This document shows positions 6,486 through 13,455 of a stretch of 15,539 bases of DNA, piece by piece. The DNA is from Candidatus Kaiserbacteria bacterium. Lineage in GTDB: Bacteria > Patescibacteria > Paceibacteria > UBA9973 > UBA2100. Below the pieces are notes generated by a model. It saw nothing but the letters and a program-made list of their open reading frames with translations, did no database searches and was not told the DNA's origin. The stretch lies in NCBI GenBank assembly GCA_002401495.1, contig NVTG01000024.1:1-15539 (forward strand), in the 5' to 3' direction. The position numbers were made by a program, and so were the translations under genes. Position 1 is the stretch's first letter. The number at the start of each line of letters is the position of its first letter.

Positions 6486-6695
6486 ATGTTATTTCTTGGA
6501 TTAACACTAGGTCTAATTGGAAAAGTACTTCTTGGTACTTCTGTTATCTTAGTTCATGGAAAAATTACTAAAGAAAAGCGTATTGACGGTATTGTTCTCA
6601 TGGAAATGAGGAGAGAGCAGTTTATAGCCTTCTTAGGAGTTCTTTTAATGATTGTGGGTTACGTACTGGAAATATCTCACTTTGGATTTATTTAA
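6486..6695 (+). CDS. Small two-helix membrane protein encoded directly upstream of alaS
   Basis: A 69-aa protein with two hydrophobic segments, residues about 2-24 and 46-66, joined by a basic and acidic loop with KITKEKRIDG (26-35) and MEMRREQF (39-46). It resembles no family I can name. The call as a real gene rests on the well-formed promoter six bases before its ATG, typical membrane topology, and the one-base gap to the ATG of alaS, so it is the first gene of that transcription unit. The loop has more positive charge near the membrane, so by the positive-inside rule both ends would face outward. Confidence 0.75.
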   Translation: MLFLGLTLGLIGKVLLGTSVILVHGKITKEKRIDGIVLMEMRREQFIAFLGVLLMIVGYVLEISHFGFI

Positions 6696-6696
6696 A

Positions 6697-8541
6697 ATGG
6701 ACACTAATACAATTCGGCAAAAGTTTTTAGATTTTTACTCTAAGCGTAACCACGCTGTTATTCCGTCGTCCTCAATTGTTCCAGAGAACGACCCTACAAC
6801 TCTTTTTACAGGAAGTGGTATGCAACCTCTTGTTCCGTACCTATTAGGTGAAGAGCATCCTAAGGGAAGCCGTCTTGTAAACTCACAAAAAGCATTCCGA
6901 GCAGACGATATAGAAGAAGTTGGCGACAACCGCCATACTACGTTTTTTGAAATGCTTGGTAACTGGTCTTTGGGAGACTACTTCAAGGAAGAGCAACTTC
7001 CTTGGATTTTTGAATTTCTAACGAAGGAGATTGGCTTGGACCCACAGAATCTTTACGTAACTGTATTTGAAGGGGATGAAGAGATTCCTCGTGACGCTGA
7101 ATCAATTGAAATATGGGAGAAACTATTTTTAGAAGAGAACCTTTCTAACGGAGTGGGGGTTATGGGAAGTGAAGAGAACGGCTACGTACGAGGAATGAAA
7201 GAAGGTGAGCGTATCTTTACCTATGATTCAAAGAAAAACTGGTGGAGTCGTTCAGGAGTTCCTTCCAACATGCCTGAAGGTGAGTTAGGTGGACCAGATT
7301 CTGAAATATTTTATGACTTTGGTGGAGAACACGATTCTTCTTTTGGAGAGTTCTGTCATCCAAACTGTGACTGTGGAAGATTCCTTGAAATTGGAAATTC
7401 CGTTTTCATGGAGTATATAAAAAAGGATGGTGGATTTGAAAAGCTTGAGAAAAGAAATGTAGACTTCGGTGGAGGGCTTGAGAGAATTACGGCAGCCGCA
7501 AACAACGAGCCTGATGTGTTTTTAGCGGCTGATTCACTCTCAGTTACTATTAATGCACTTGAAGGTGAGTATAAGAACAACATTGAGGATTTTAGGGTAA
7601 TTGCGGATCATCTTCGCGGAGTTGTCTTTATGATCGCAGACGGTGTAATTCCATCTAATACGGAACAAGGCTACTTTGCACGAAGACTGATTAGAAGAAG
7701 CGTAGTTAGATTGAATAAATTATCTCCAAATACTACTCTTTCATCCTTTGTTCCTGCACTTATCCAAACGTATTCCCAGCAGTATCCTGAGCTAACTCAA
7801 AAGAGCGAGGAAATTGAAAATCACATTTCAACAGAAGAGACTAGATTTACCTCAACTCTTTCAAAAGGATTAAAAGAATTTGAAAAATTGGCTGAGTCCG
7901 GAAGCATCTCTCCTGAGCAATCCTTTACTCTCTTTAGCTCTTATGGTTTTCCAATTGAATTAACTGAAGAATTAGCAGAAGAGAAGGGAATTACAATTGA
8001 TACCGATGCCTTTCGTTTACTTATGAAAGACCATCAAGAGAAAAGTAGAGCTGGAGCCGAGCAAAAGTTTAAGGGTGGACTAGCTGACACTGATGAGAAA
8101 ACAACCGCACTTCACACTACTCATCATATTCTTCTAAAGGCACTTCAAATTGTTTTAGGAGATCACGTTAAACAACGGGGTAGTAATATAACCGGGGAGA
8201 GACTACGAATTGATTTCTCACACGACGAGAAACTTACTGATGAGCAAAAAGAAGAAGTTGAGAAAATTGTTAATGAAAAGATTCAAGAGAAGGTACCCGT
8301 TGTGAAAACAACAATGCCTAAGGAGGAGGCCGAGAAGCTCGGGGCAGAACAAGAGTTCGGGCAGAACTATCCAGATATGGTTAATGTGTATTCAATTGGA
8401 GAATTGAACGGTGCATTTTCTATGGAATTCTGTGGTGGCCCTCACGTTGAAAACACTGGAGATATTGAAGGAGTATTTAGAATAGTTAAGGAGAAAGCTT
8501 CAGCTGCAGGAATTAGACGAATTCGTGGTGTTTTGGAATAG
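6697..8541 (+). CDS. alaS: Alanyl-tRNA synthetase, short form without the C-Ala domain
   Basis: Charges tRNA-Ala with alanine. From the ATG at 6697 the protein is 614 aa. An in-frame start at 6652 would add 15 residues overlapping the upstream gene and is unlikely. The class II catalytic core spans about 1-240 with HTTFFEMLGNWSLGDYFK (80-97) and the cysteine-bearing CHPNCDCGRFLEIGNSVFM (220-238). FGGGLER (257-263) follows, then the tRNA-recognition helices. The editing domain (about 460-614) keeps its metal site: H473 and H477 (HTTHH), C579 and H583 (CGGPH). The chain ends right after this domain, whereas typical bacterial AlaRS is about 870 aa with a coiled coil and C-Ala (DHHA1). Shortened forms are, as far as I know, common in Patescibacteria. 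The start lies one base after the upstream stop, without Shine-Dalgarno, so translation is probably coupled. Confidence 0.96.
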   Translation: MDTNTIRQKFLDFYSKRNHAVIPSSSIVPENDPTTLFTGSGMQPLVPYLLGEEHPKGSRLVNSQKAFRADDIEEVGDNRHTTFFEMLGNWSLGDYFKEEQLPWIFEFLTKEIGLDPQNLYVTVFEGDEEIPRDAESIEIWEKLFLEENLSNGVGVMGSEENGYVRGMKEGERIFTYDSKKNWWSRSGVPSNMPEGELGGPDSEIFYDFGGEHDSSFGEFCHPNCDCGRFLEIGNSVFMEYIKKDGGFEKLEKRNVDFGGGLERITAAANNEPDVFLAADSLSVTINALEGEYKNNIEDFRVIADHLRGVVFMIADGVIPSNTEQGYFARRLIRRSVVRLNKLSPNTTLSSFVPALIQTYSQQYPELTQKSEEIENHISTEETRFTSTLSKGLKEFEKLAESGSISPEQSFTLFSSYGFPIELTEELAEEKGITIDTDAFRLLMKDHQEKSRAGAEQKFKGGLADTDEKTTALHTTHHILLKALQIVLGDHVKQRGSNITGERLRIDFSHDEKLTDEQKEEVEKIVNEKIQEKVPVVKTTMPKEEAEKLGAEQEFGQNYPDMVNVYSIGELNGAFSMEFCGGPHVENTGDIEGVFRIVKEKASAAGIRRIRGVLE

Positions 8542-8548
8542 TTTGGTG

Positions 8549-8572
8549 TAATATCGCAAATAGGAAGGAGGG
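8549..8572 (+). promoter_or_regulatory. -10 element and strong Shine-Dalgarno of the DUF5680-like gene
   Basis: TAATAT at 8549-8554 starts eight bases after the alaS stop. AAGGAGG (8565-8571) lies six bases before the ATG at 8578 and is the only near-perfect Shine-Dalgarno sequence in the window. The leader would be about 17 bases. Confidence 0.55.
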
Positions 8573-8577
8573 TCATT

Positions 8578-9048
8578 ATGGATCCCGAAAAAATTGAAGA
8601 AATATTCTTTGAAGCTATGCAGCAAGGATTTGTCGCTGATTTCAAGGGGAAGCCAACCCGAAATATGCCTAGCGGAAAACAAATCGCTTCAAGGTTCGGT
8701 GACTGGAAAGTTACTGATTTGTGGATAACCAATCCAACTTCGCGTAAATCTGCGGGTATGACAACCATTTTTTATAAGCGCACTCCAGTTTGGAGCATGT
8801 CATACGAAGGGTGGTATGAAGTAGGCGCTCTTCTTCTTTTGAAGCCCGCCCTTAGAAAAGCCTACGGGAAGTCTGAATTCTACGGATGCAGGGCAGAGGA
8901 TTTCTACTCCACTGCAACCGGCGTAAGATATAGTAATATATTCAGTGGTAATTTCTCAAGTTTCTTTGGCCAAGAACGAATGGTCCATAGAATGGAACCT
9001 GAGACAGCTCTCGGCAAACACACTTACCGTGGCGGCCTGCTCATTTGA
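8578..9048 (+). CDS. DUF5680-like domain protein
   Basis: The 156-aa soluble protein matches, by eye, the pattern of DUF5680: a helix with an alpha-type start (4-18), then DLWITN (47-52), TPVWSMSYEGWYE (69-81), LLKPALRKAYGKSEFYGCRAEDFYS (87-111) and a Gly-Asn-Phe-x-x-Phe-x-Gly-x-Glu segment (124-133), ending HTYRGGLLI (148-156). The Pro-Val-Trp-x-Met-x-Tyr and Tyr-x-Gly-Gly ends are the most family-like parts. DUF5680 has no known function. The gene is monocistronic, with its own -10, a strong ribosome-binding site and a terminator. Its codons (GCC, GGC, CCC) are more GC-rich than those of alaS before it. The stop is TGA. It could be an accessory or horizontally transferred gene. Confidence 0.75.
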   Translation: MDPEKIEEIFFEAMQQGFVADFKGKPTRNMPSGKQIASRFGDWKVTDLWITNPTSRKSAGMTTIFYKRTPVWSMSYEGWYEVGALLLLKPALRKAYGKSEFYGCRAEDFYSTATGVRYSNIFSGNFSSFFGQERMVHRMEPETALGKHTYRGGLLI

Positions 9049-9053
9049 AAAAG

Positions 9054-9082
9054 AAACCGCCCGTTTAAAACCGGGCGCTTTT
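9054..9082 (+). terminator. Rho-independent terminator after the DUF5680-like gene
   Basis: CGCCCG (9058-9063) pairs with CGGGCG (9072-9077) across an 8-base loop TTTAAAAC. After one mismatch, flanking A residues (9054-9056) pair with the T run at 9079-9082. The next promoter overlaps it. Confidence 0.8.
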
Positions 9083-9092
9083 GCTATATACT
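9064..9092 (+). promoter_or_regulatory. Promoter of the actin-like gene, overlapping the terminator
   Basis: TTTAAA (9064-9069) in the terminator loop, a 17-base spacer, then TATACT (9087-9092). An overlapping TGC-TATATA (9082-9090) is an extended -10. The ATG is seven bases after TATACT. Confidence 0.5.
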
Positions 9093-9099
9093 TAAACCA

Positions 9100-10230
9100 A
9101 TGAACGCACTTTCTAGATCCTCCTACGGAATTATTTTCGACATAGATAGCTCAACAGTTGGTGTTGCTATTGCTAAGTATCAAAAAGGCGGATCAATCTC
9201 CATCCTATACTCAAGTCGCACAGTAATTAAATTCGGTGAGCAAACCGCGGCTTCCGATTTAGGAACTTACGTATCAACGGCAATTGAAGCTTCAGGGAAA
9301 AAGGCACTCGATAAATTAGGTTCTCTTGATATAAATGGTAAATACTCAGTGCACGCAATAATTCACGCTCCCTGGGCTGATTCTAAATCAAAAAGAGAAG
9401 AAGGTACTCTAGAGAAAGAAGAAAAAGTAACTAAGGAACTTCTTCAGCATTTCATGGAACAACATCTTCCTGATGAAAAAGTAAGTGGAAGAATCCAATT
9501 TGATAAACACATAGTACAAATTGAAGTAAACGGATACGTAACAGCACATCCATACAAGAAAATGGCAAAGACCGTAGCCATTACTGTTCTGCGAAGTTCT
9601 ATGTCTGAATCTATTCACCAAGATATCACTTCAGCTTTCTCCAACGTTTTCCCAAACCATTCAGTTCATCTAGATTCATTCCTTTTTGCAGCAACTCAAC
9701 TAAAAGAATTATTTAAGTTTAAAGATGCCTACACTATAGTAGACATAGGAGGCGAATATACTTCACTAAGTATTGTACGCAACGACACCATCTCAAAAAC
9801 CACTTGGACTAACTTTGGTACCGAAAAATTAATTAAAGCTCTCACGAAGGAGGACTCCACAAGAAAAAGTACTATTGCGGAACTCGTTATGTATATAAAC
9901 AACACCTGTACTCCTGCTCAATGCAGAAAAGTAGATACTCTTCTAGAGGCATCAGAAAAAGAATGGGTTCGTGCCTTTGGAGACGGCGCTTCCCAGTTAG
10001 GGAAAACTCACAAAATGCCGACGCAGACTTTTGTTTCCGTAGATAAGCGGTTCGCTCCTTGGTTTGAAAAAGTAATTGAGCGATTAGATTTTGCTCAATT
10101 TACCGTAACGGGAAATCCACTTGAAGCACAAGTCCTTTCAGTTGAGCATTCACATAGAAAATTAGATTATATGGACTCTGTACGAAAGGATTCAATACTT
10201 TCATTGGGTGCCTTATTTGTGGATAAATAA
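9100..10230 (+). CDS. Actin-like ATPase of the FtsA/PilM superfamily
   Basis: The 376-aa protein has the two phosphate-binding segments of the actin/HSP70 fold. IIFDIDSSTVGVAIAKY (11-27) is phosphate-1 and YTIVDIGGEYTSLSIV (211-226) is phosphate-2. Between them lies a region (about 85-170) with VNGYVTAHPYKKMAKTVAI (143-161), which resembles the SHS2/1C subdomain of FtsA and PilM. An acidic-basic stretch at 96-113 looks flexible. PilM recruits the PilN/PilO proteins of type IV pili; FtsA tethers FtsZ. Neither job can be assigned here because PilN, PilO or FtsZ are not seen. The following gene encodes a membrane protein with a long cytoplasmic N-terminus, which could be the partner. Translation starts seven bases from the -10 with no Shine-Dalgarno. 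Confidence 0.8.
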   Translation: MNALSRSSYGIIFDIDSSTVGVAIAKYQKGGSISILYSSRTVIKFGEQTAASDLGTYVSTAIEASGKKALDKLGSLDINGKYSVHAIIHAPWADSKSKREEGTLEKEEKVTKELLQHFMEQHLPDEKVSGRIQFDKHIVQIEVNGYVTAHPYKKMAKTVAITVLRSSMSESIHQDITSAFSNVFPNHSVHLDSFLFAATQLKELFKFKDAYTIVDIGGEYTSLSIVRNDTISKTTWTNFGTEKLIKALTKEDSTRKSTIAELVMYINNTCTPAQCRKVDTLLEASEKEWVRAFGDGASQLGKTHKMPTQTFVSVDKRFAPWFEKVIERLDFAQFTVTGNPLEAQVLSVEHSHRKLDYMDSVRKDSILSLGALFVDK

Positions 10231-10243
10231 ATTCTTAAAACTT

Positions 10244-10252
10244 TGGTATACT
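10244..10252 (+). promoter_or_regulatory. Extended -10 promoter of the baseplate-J-like gene
   Basis: TGGTATACT (10244-10252) is a TGn extended -10, placed six bases before the ATG at 10259. It supports that start over an in-frame one at 10208, which would lie inside the previous gene. Confidence 0.6.
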
Positions 10253-10258
10253 AATTCT

Positions 10259-11602
10259 ATGGGACGAGCTATGTTTGATGATATAACACCACCGCAAGAC
10301 GGGGCTCCTGCAAATGAGCCTGATACTAAGCAGGAACATTCTATTTTAGATGTTAATCCGGTGGACACTGCACAAAGACAAGAACGAAAAGCTCGCCGCG
10401 CCTCAAGACGCACACTCCCAGAAACTAAGAAAACTATGCAAAATAAATTTAAGCAATCGGGTGTAGGAAAAATGGGTGTCTGGGCAATTGCCGTTGTTGT
10501 TTTAGTTGTTGCACTTTCAGCGATTGGCTTTGTATTCATAGGAAAGACAACTATTGCTATCGTTCCTCAACAGGAGGAAATAATACTCTCATCTAACATT
10601 GTTCACACAGCGTATCGAAACCCTGAGACTGGAGAGCTTGGTTACAATTTGTTTTCTAATTCAATCGAACTAACAGACTCTGTAAATGCTTCAGGAAAAG
10701 AAACTGTTGAAGAGAAAGCATCCGGTAGAATAATTGTATACAACGATGATAGCTCGGCACCACTTCGCCTTATCAAGAACACTAGATTTGAAGCACCAAG
10801 CGGGGAGATATACAGAGTTAGAAATTCATTCATTGTTCCAGGCAAGAGTGGTTCCACTCCAGGAAGTATTGAGATAACAGTTCACGCCGATCTTCCAGGT
10901 GAGGATAAGAATATAAACTCAGTTGGAACTCGATTCACAATACCGGGCCTTAAGGGTGACCCTCGTTATGATACTTTCTACGCTGAGTTGAAAGATCCTA
11001 TCATTGGAGGCTTTGTTGGAGAACGTGCAATAGTTGATGAGGATTCACTTAACGCAACAAGAACTAGTCTTCAAGAAGAACTGCGAGCACAAATTCTAGG
11101 AAGTGTTCAGGATGAAAAATCTTCTCCAATTGAAATGTTTGACGGGGGAGTGTTTGCAACTTTCGAATCCGCTCCTGTAATTCATACATCGGACTCAACG
11201 GCGACAGTTCGAGAAATCGCGCATATCCAAACTGTAACCTTTGATAGAAACGAGCTTGCACGCATTTTAATAACTGCAACTCTGGCTTCTCCCAAGCCTG
11301 GAAAGATATTAATTGATTCCCCTGAAAACTTAACAATGACTGTTATAAACAAGGCTGGAGTTGATATAGAAAACGACGCATTAATACAATTTACTCTTGA
11401 AGGAAAGACTACTCTGACTTGGCAAATTGATACTGAAACTCTTAAGCAAGATCTAGTCGGAAGAAGGAGTGAAGCCCTTAATACTATAATGAGTGGTTAC
11501 CCTGGAATAAAGAGCGCACAGGCTACAATCAGGCCTTTCTGGAAGAAAGTATTCCCTTCAGAAGTAGGTAATATTTCTGTACAGATCACACCTGAGAAAT
11601 AG
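10259..11602 (+). CDS. Single-pass membrane protein with baseplate-J/gp47-like extracellular region
   Basis: 447 aa from the ATG at 10259. The N-terminal 72 residues are cytoplasmic, charged and disordered, with the basic run RQERKARRASRRTLPETKK (40-58). One transmembrane helix spans about 73-95. The outer part carries GRIIVYND followed by TRFEAPSGEIYRVRNSFIVPG, an acidic ADLPGEDKNI turn and GTRFTIPGLKG. I associate this order with Patescibacteria proteins labelled baseplate J/gp47 family. In phages baseplate J builds the baseplate wedge; here the protein is chromosomal and probably a cell-envelope component. The remainder is beta-rich with two more domains (about 270-447). Upstream is the actin-like ATPase, which could act on the cytoplasmic tail; that link is inference. 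No terminator is seen before infA. Confidence 0.75.
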   Translation: MGRAMFDDITPPQDGAPANEPDTKQEHSILDVNPVDTAQRQERKARRASRRTLPETKKTMQNKFKQSGVGKMGVWAIAVVVLVVALSAIGFVFIGKTTIAIVPQQEEIILSSNIVHTAYRNPETGELGYNLFSNSIELTDSVNASGKETVEEKASGRIIVYNDDSSAPLRLIKNTRFEAPSGEIYRVRNSFIVPGKSGSTPGSIEITVHADLPGEDKNINSVGTRFTIPGLKGDPRYDTFYAELKDPIIGGFVGERAIVDEDSLNATRTSLQEELRAQILGSVQDEKSSPIEMFDGGVFATFESAPVIHTSDSTATVREIAHIQTVTFDRNELARILITATLASPKPGKILIDSPENLTMTVINKAGVDIENDALIQFTLEGKTTLTWQIDTETLKQDLVGRRSEALNTIMSGYPGIKSAQATIRPFWKKVFPSEVGNISVQITPEK

Positions 11603-11613
11603 TGTATAAGTAC

Positions 11614-11642
11614 TTGTCAAAATCAGCTTAATCTGTTACTCT
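11614..11642 (+). promoter_or_regulatory. Candidate promoter of the infA-led ribosomal operon
   Basis: TTGTCA (11614-11619, five of six consensus), a 17-base spacer ending TGT, then TACTCT (11637-11642) with the TGn extension. The GTG start of infA is 11 bases downstream. The -10 hexamer itself is weak. Confidence 0.45.
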
Positions 11643-11653
11643 GTGCCAGCACT

Positions 11654-11875
11654 GTGAGTGAAGATATCAACGAAAACAAGGACATCGTAGAAGGTGTCAT
11701 CACAGAAGCGCTACCAAATGCGCTTTTTCGCGTTGAGTTCAAAGATGGTGCAAACACAATCTCTTATCTAGCAGGAAAAATGCGACTTCATCGCATAAAA
11801 GTTCTGCTTGGGGATACCGTTCTTGTAAAGGTTGACCCATACGGAGGAAGAGGTAGAATCGTGCGACGCGTTTAG
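11654..11875 (+). CDS. infA: Translation initiation factor IF-1
   Basis: The 73-aa protein is a single S1/OB-fold domain that binds the ribosomal A site during initiation. Family marks are [17 protein letters not shown] (14-30), the GKMR motif (41-44), [16 protein letters not shown] (48-63) and the end GRGRIVRRV. Length is standard. The start codon is GTG with no Shine-Dalgarno sequence; a -10 is 11 bases upstream. As in many bacteria it precedes rpmJ and rpsM and opens the alpha-operon part of the ribosomal gene run. Confidence 0.95.
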   Translation: MSEDINENKDIVEGVITEALPNALFRVEFKDGANTISYLAGKMRLHRIKVLLGDTVLVKVDPYGGRGRIVRRV

Positions 11876-11895
11876 CGTGCACACTTTTTAATTAT

Positions 11896-12009
11896 ATGAA
11901 AGTTAAAAGTTCGGTAAAAAAATTATGTAAGGATTGTAAGAGCGTACGTCGTCGTGGACGCCTCTTTGTAATTTGTGTAAATCCTCGTCATAAACAACGC
12001 CAAGGTTAA
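11896..12009 (+). CDS. rpmJ: Ribosomal protein bL36, zinc-binding form
   Basis: A 37-codon frame too short for most gene finders' cut-offs. It has the full zinc ribbon C11-x2-C14-x12-C27-x4-H32, and begins [19 protein letters not shown], then ends RHKQRQG. This is the cysteine-containing (C+) paralogue of bL36, which binds 23S rRNA in the large subunit. It lies 20 bases after infA and 11 before rpsM, the normal bacterial order. The ATG is preceded only by AT-rich sequence without Shine-Dalgarno. Confidence 0.97.
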   Translation: MKVKSSVKKLCKDCKSVRRRGRLFVICVNPRHKQRQG

Positions 12010-12020
12010 TTTAAATAAAT

Positions 12021-12401
12021 ATGCGTATAGCTGGTATTACAATTCCCGATTCAAAGCGATTAGAAATAGGTCTAACTGCCGTTTATGGTATCGGACGAGT
12101 TCGTGCCACTAAAATACTAAATGAGGCAAAGATCGAAGTGGGAAAGAAACCTACTGATCTAAACAACGAAGAAGAGACACTTCTAGGAAAGTTGGTTTCA
12201 GCTTTTCAAATCGAAGGTGAGTTGCGAAGAAATGTAAACACAAACATTAAGCGACTTAAGGACATTAAGAGTTACCGTGGAGAGCGTCACTCACGACATC
12301 TTCCTGTAAGAGGACAGCGAACAAAGACAAACTCACGAAGTGTCCGTGGAAACGTTAGAAATACTACGACAAGTGGTCGTCGTAAAGTAGATAAGAAATA
12401 A
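12021..12401 (+). CDS. rpsM: Ribosomal protein uS13
   Basis: The 126-aa protein contacts 16S rRNA in the small-subunit head and bridges to the large subunit. MRIAGITIPDSKRLEIGLTAV at the N-terminus, YGIGRVRA (22-29) and the basic tail YRGERHSRHLPVRGQRTK (85-102) are diagnostic. Length is close to the usual 118-126. The end RKVDKK is typical. It is separated from rpsK by one base in the arrangement TAA-T-ATG, with no Shine-Dalgarno for either gene. Confidence 0.97.
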   Translation: MRIAGITIPDSKRLEIGLTAVYGIGRVRATKILNEAKIEVGKKPTDLNNEEETLLGKLVSAFQIEGELRRNVNTNIKRLKDIKSYRGERHSRHLPVRGQRTKTNSRSVRGNVRNTTTSGRRKVDKK

Positions 12402-12402
12402 T

Positions 12403-12837
12403 ATGGGTAAGAAACGAATTGTTAAAAAATCAGGAGCTAGTGTAAACAAGGGATTACGATCTCGATCGCTTGCTCGAGCTCCTAAGAGAAAGATGCTAAC
12501 TGGTGTATTGCATGTTCACGCAACTTACAACAACACCAAGGTTACATTCTCAGATACGGACGGTAACGCAATTATGTGGTCATCAGCCGGATCTCTAGGA
12601 TTTTCTGGAGCAAAGAAGGGAACTCCCTTTGCTGCTGCAAAAGTAGGAGAACTTATAGCTGAAAAGGCACAACTTATGGGAGTGAAGTCTGCAGTTGCAA
12701 TTATCAAGGGAGTGGGAGCGGGACGTGAATCAGCACTACGTGCCTTTGCAGGAAAGGGAGTTGAAATAACAAAGATTTCAGATAGAACACCTGTACCATT
12801 TAACGGACCTAAAAGACGTCGTCCTCGTCGTGTTTAA
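12403..12837 (+). CDS. rpsK: Ribosomal protein uS11
   Basis: The 144-aa protein belongs to the small-subunit platform near the mRNA exit. A basic N-terminal extension (1-30) is followed by GVLHVHATYNNTKVTFSDTDG (34-54), GFSGAKKGTPFAA (67-79) and the C-terminal GVGAGRESALRAF and FNGPKRRRPRRV. Length is slightly above the E. coli protein (129 aa) owing to the N-terminal extension. It starts one base after rpsM and is ten bases from rpsD. Confidence 0.97.
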   Translation: MGKKRIVKKSGASVNKGLRSRSLARAPKRKMLTGVLHVHATYNNTKVTFSDTDGNAIMWSSAGSLGFSGAKKGTPFAAAKVGELIAEKAQLMGVKSAVAIIKGVGAGRESALRAFAGKGVEITKISDRTPVPFNGPKRRRPRRV

Positions 12838-12846
12838 TTAAATATT

Positions 12847-13455
12847 ATGTTATCTAAACCAAAATACAAAATTTGTAAGCGACTTGGTAGTGGAGTCTAC
12901 GAAAAGTGTCAGACTGAAAAGTTTGCACTTTCTGAAGCTCGCGTTAAAAAGACCTTTAAAAGACGTAGAAACCTAAGTGACTACGGAAGACAACTTCTTG
13001 AAAAGCAAAAAGTTAGATTTACATACGGAATTACAGAAAAGCAATTACGAAAATATGTTTCAAGGGCAGTAATTACAAAGGAACCAGCTGCGGAATTGTA
13101 CAAAGGACTTGAAACTAGATTAGACAACACTGTTTACCGACTAGGGTTCGCTCCAACAAGACGAGCAGCAAGACAAATGGTTAGTCACGGACACATAATT
13201 ATTAACACAAAGAGAATGACTGTTCCTTCGCACATTGTTAAAAAGGGAGACATTATTGAAGTTCGAGAAGCAAGTAAAGATAAAACTCTCTTTGTAGGAA
13301 ACAGCGAAACTATTTCAGCACACACAGCGCCCAAGTGGTTAGCCGTTGATTCTAAGAAATTGACTGCTAGCGTTAAATCTACTCCCGAATTCGTAGAAGT
13401 GGAGGTAGGATTTGAATTGCCAGTTGTGTTTGAGTTCTATAGCCGATTTCTATAG
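12847..13455 (+). CDS. rpsD: Ribosomal protein uS4, stop codon shifted by a tandem duplication
   Basis: The 202-aa protein nucleates assembly of the small-subunit body. YGRQLLEKQKVRFTYGITEKQ (46-66), RLDNTVYRLGF (91-101) and the S4 RNA-binding domain with RRAARQMVSHGHIIINTKR (105-123) identify it. Only two cysteines (C10, C20) are in the N-terminal part, so the four-cysteine zinc site of some uS4 proteins is absent. The C-terminus reads EFYSRFL. Most uS4 end at or just after the tyrosine-serine, and a 13-bp tandem copy (13435-13447 and 13448-13460) explains the extra two residues: without it the frame would stop at TAA right after EFYSR. rpoA follows 30 bases later. Confidence 0.97.
   Translation: MLSKPKYKICKRLGSGVYEKCQTEKFALSEARVKKTFKRRRNLSDYGRQLLEKQKVRFTYGITEKQLRKYVSRAVITKEPAAELYKGLETRLDNTVYRLGFAPTRRAARQMVSHGHIIINTKRMTVPSHIVKKGDIIEVREASKDKTLFVGNSETISAHTAPKWLAVDSKKLTASVKSTPEFVEVEVGFELPVVFEFYSRFL

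Noticed and set aside
8442..8768. Minus-strand frame of 108 codons across the alaS end and the next gene
   Set aside because: It overlaps two well-supported genes on the opposite strand and has no promoter or recognisable domain.
10208..10258. Upstream in-frame start for the baseplate-J-like gene
   Set aside because: It would overlap the actin-like gene and precede the extended -10 at 10244-10252; the ATG at 10259 fits the promoter spacing seen elsewhere.
10213..10539. Minus-strand frame of 108 codons over the start of the baseplate-J-like gene
   Set aside because: Antisense to a supported gene; hydrophobic and Cys-rich composition mirrors the disordered and membrane-helix coding of the plus strand.
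10259..11602. Prophage baseplate region
   Set aside because: The protein has a membrane helix and cytoplasmic tail, and no other phage gene is nearby; the resemblance to baseplate J is to its beta-rich segment only.
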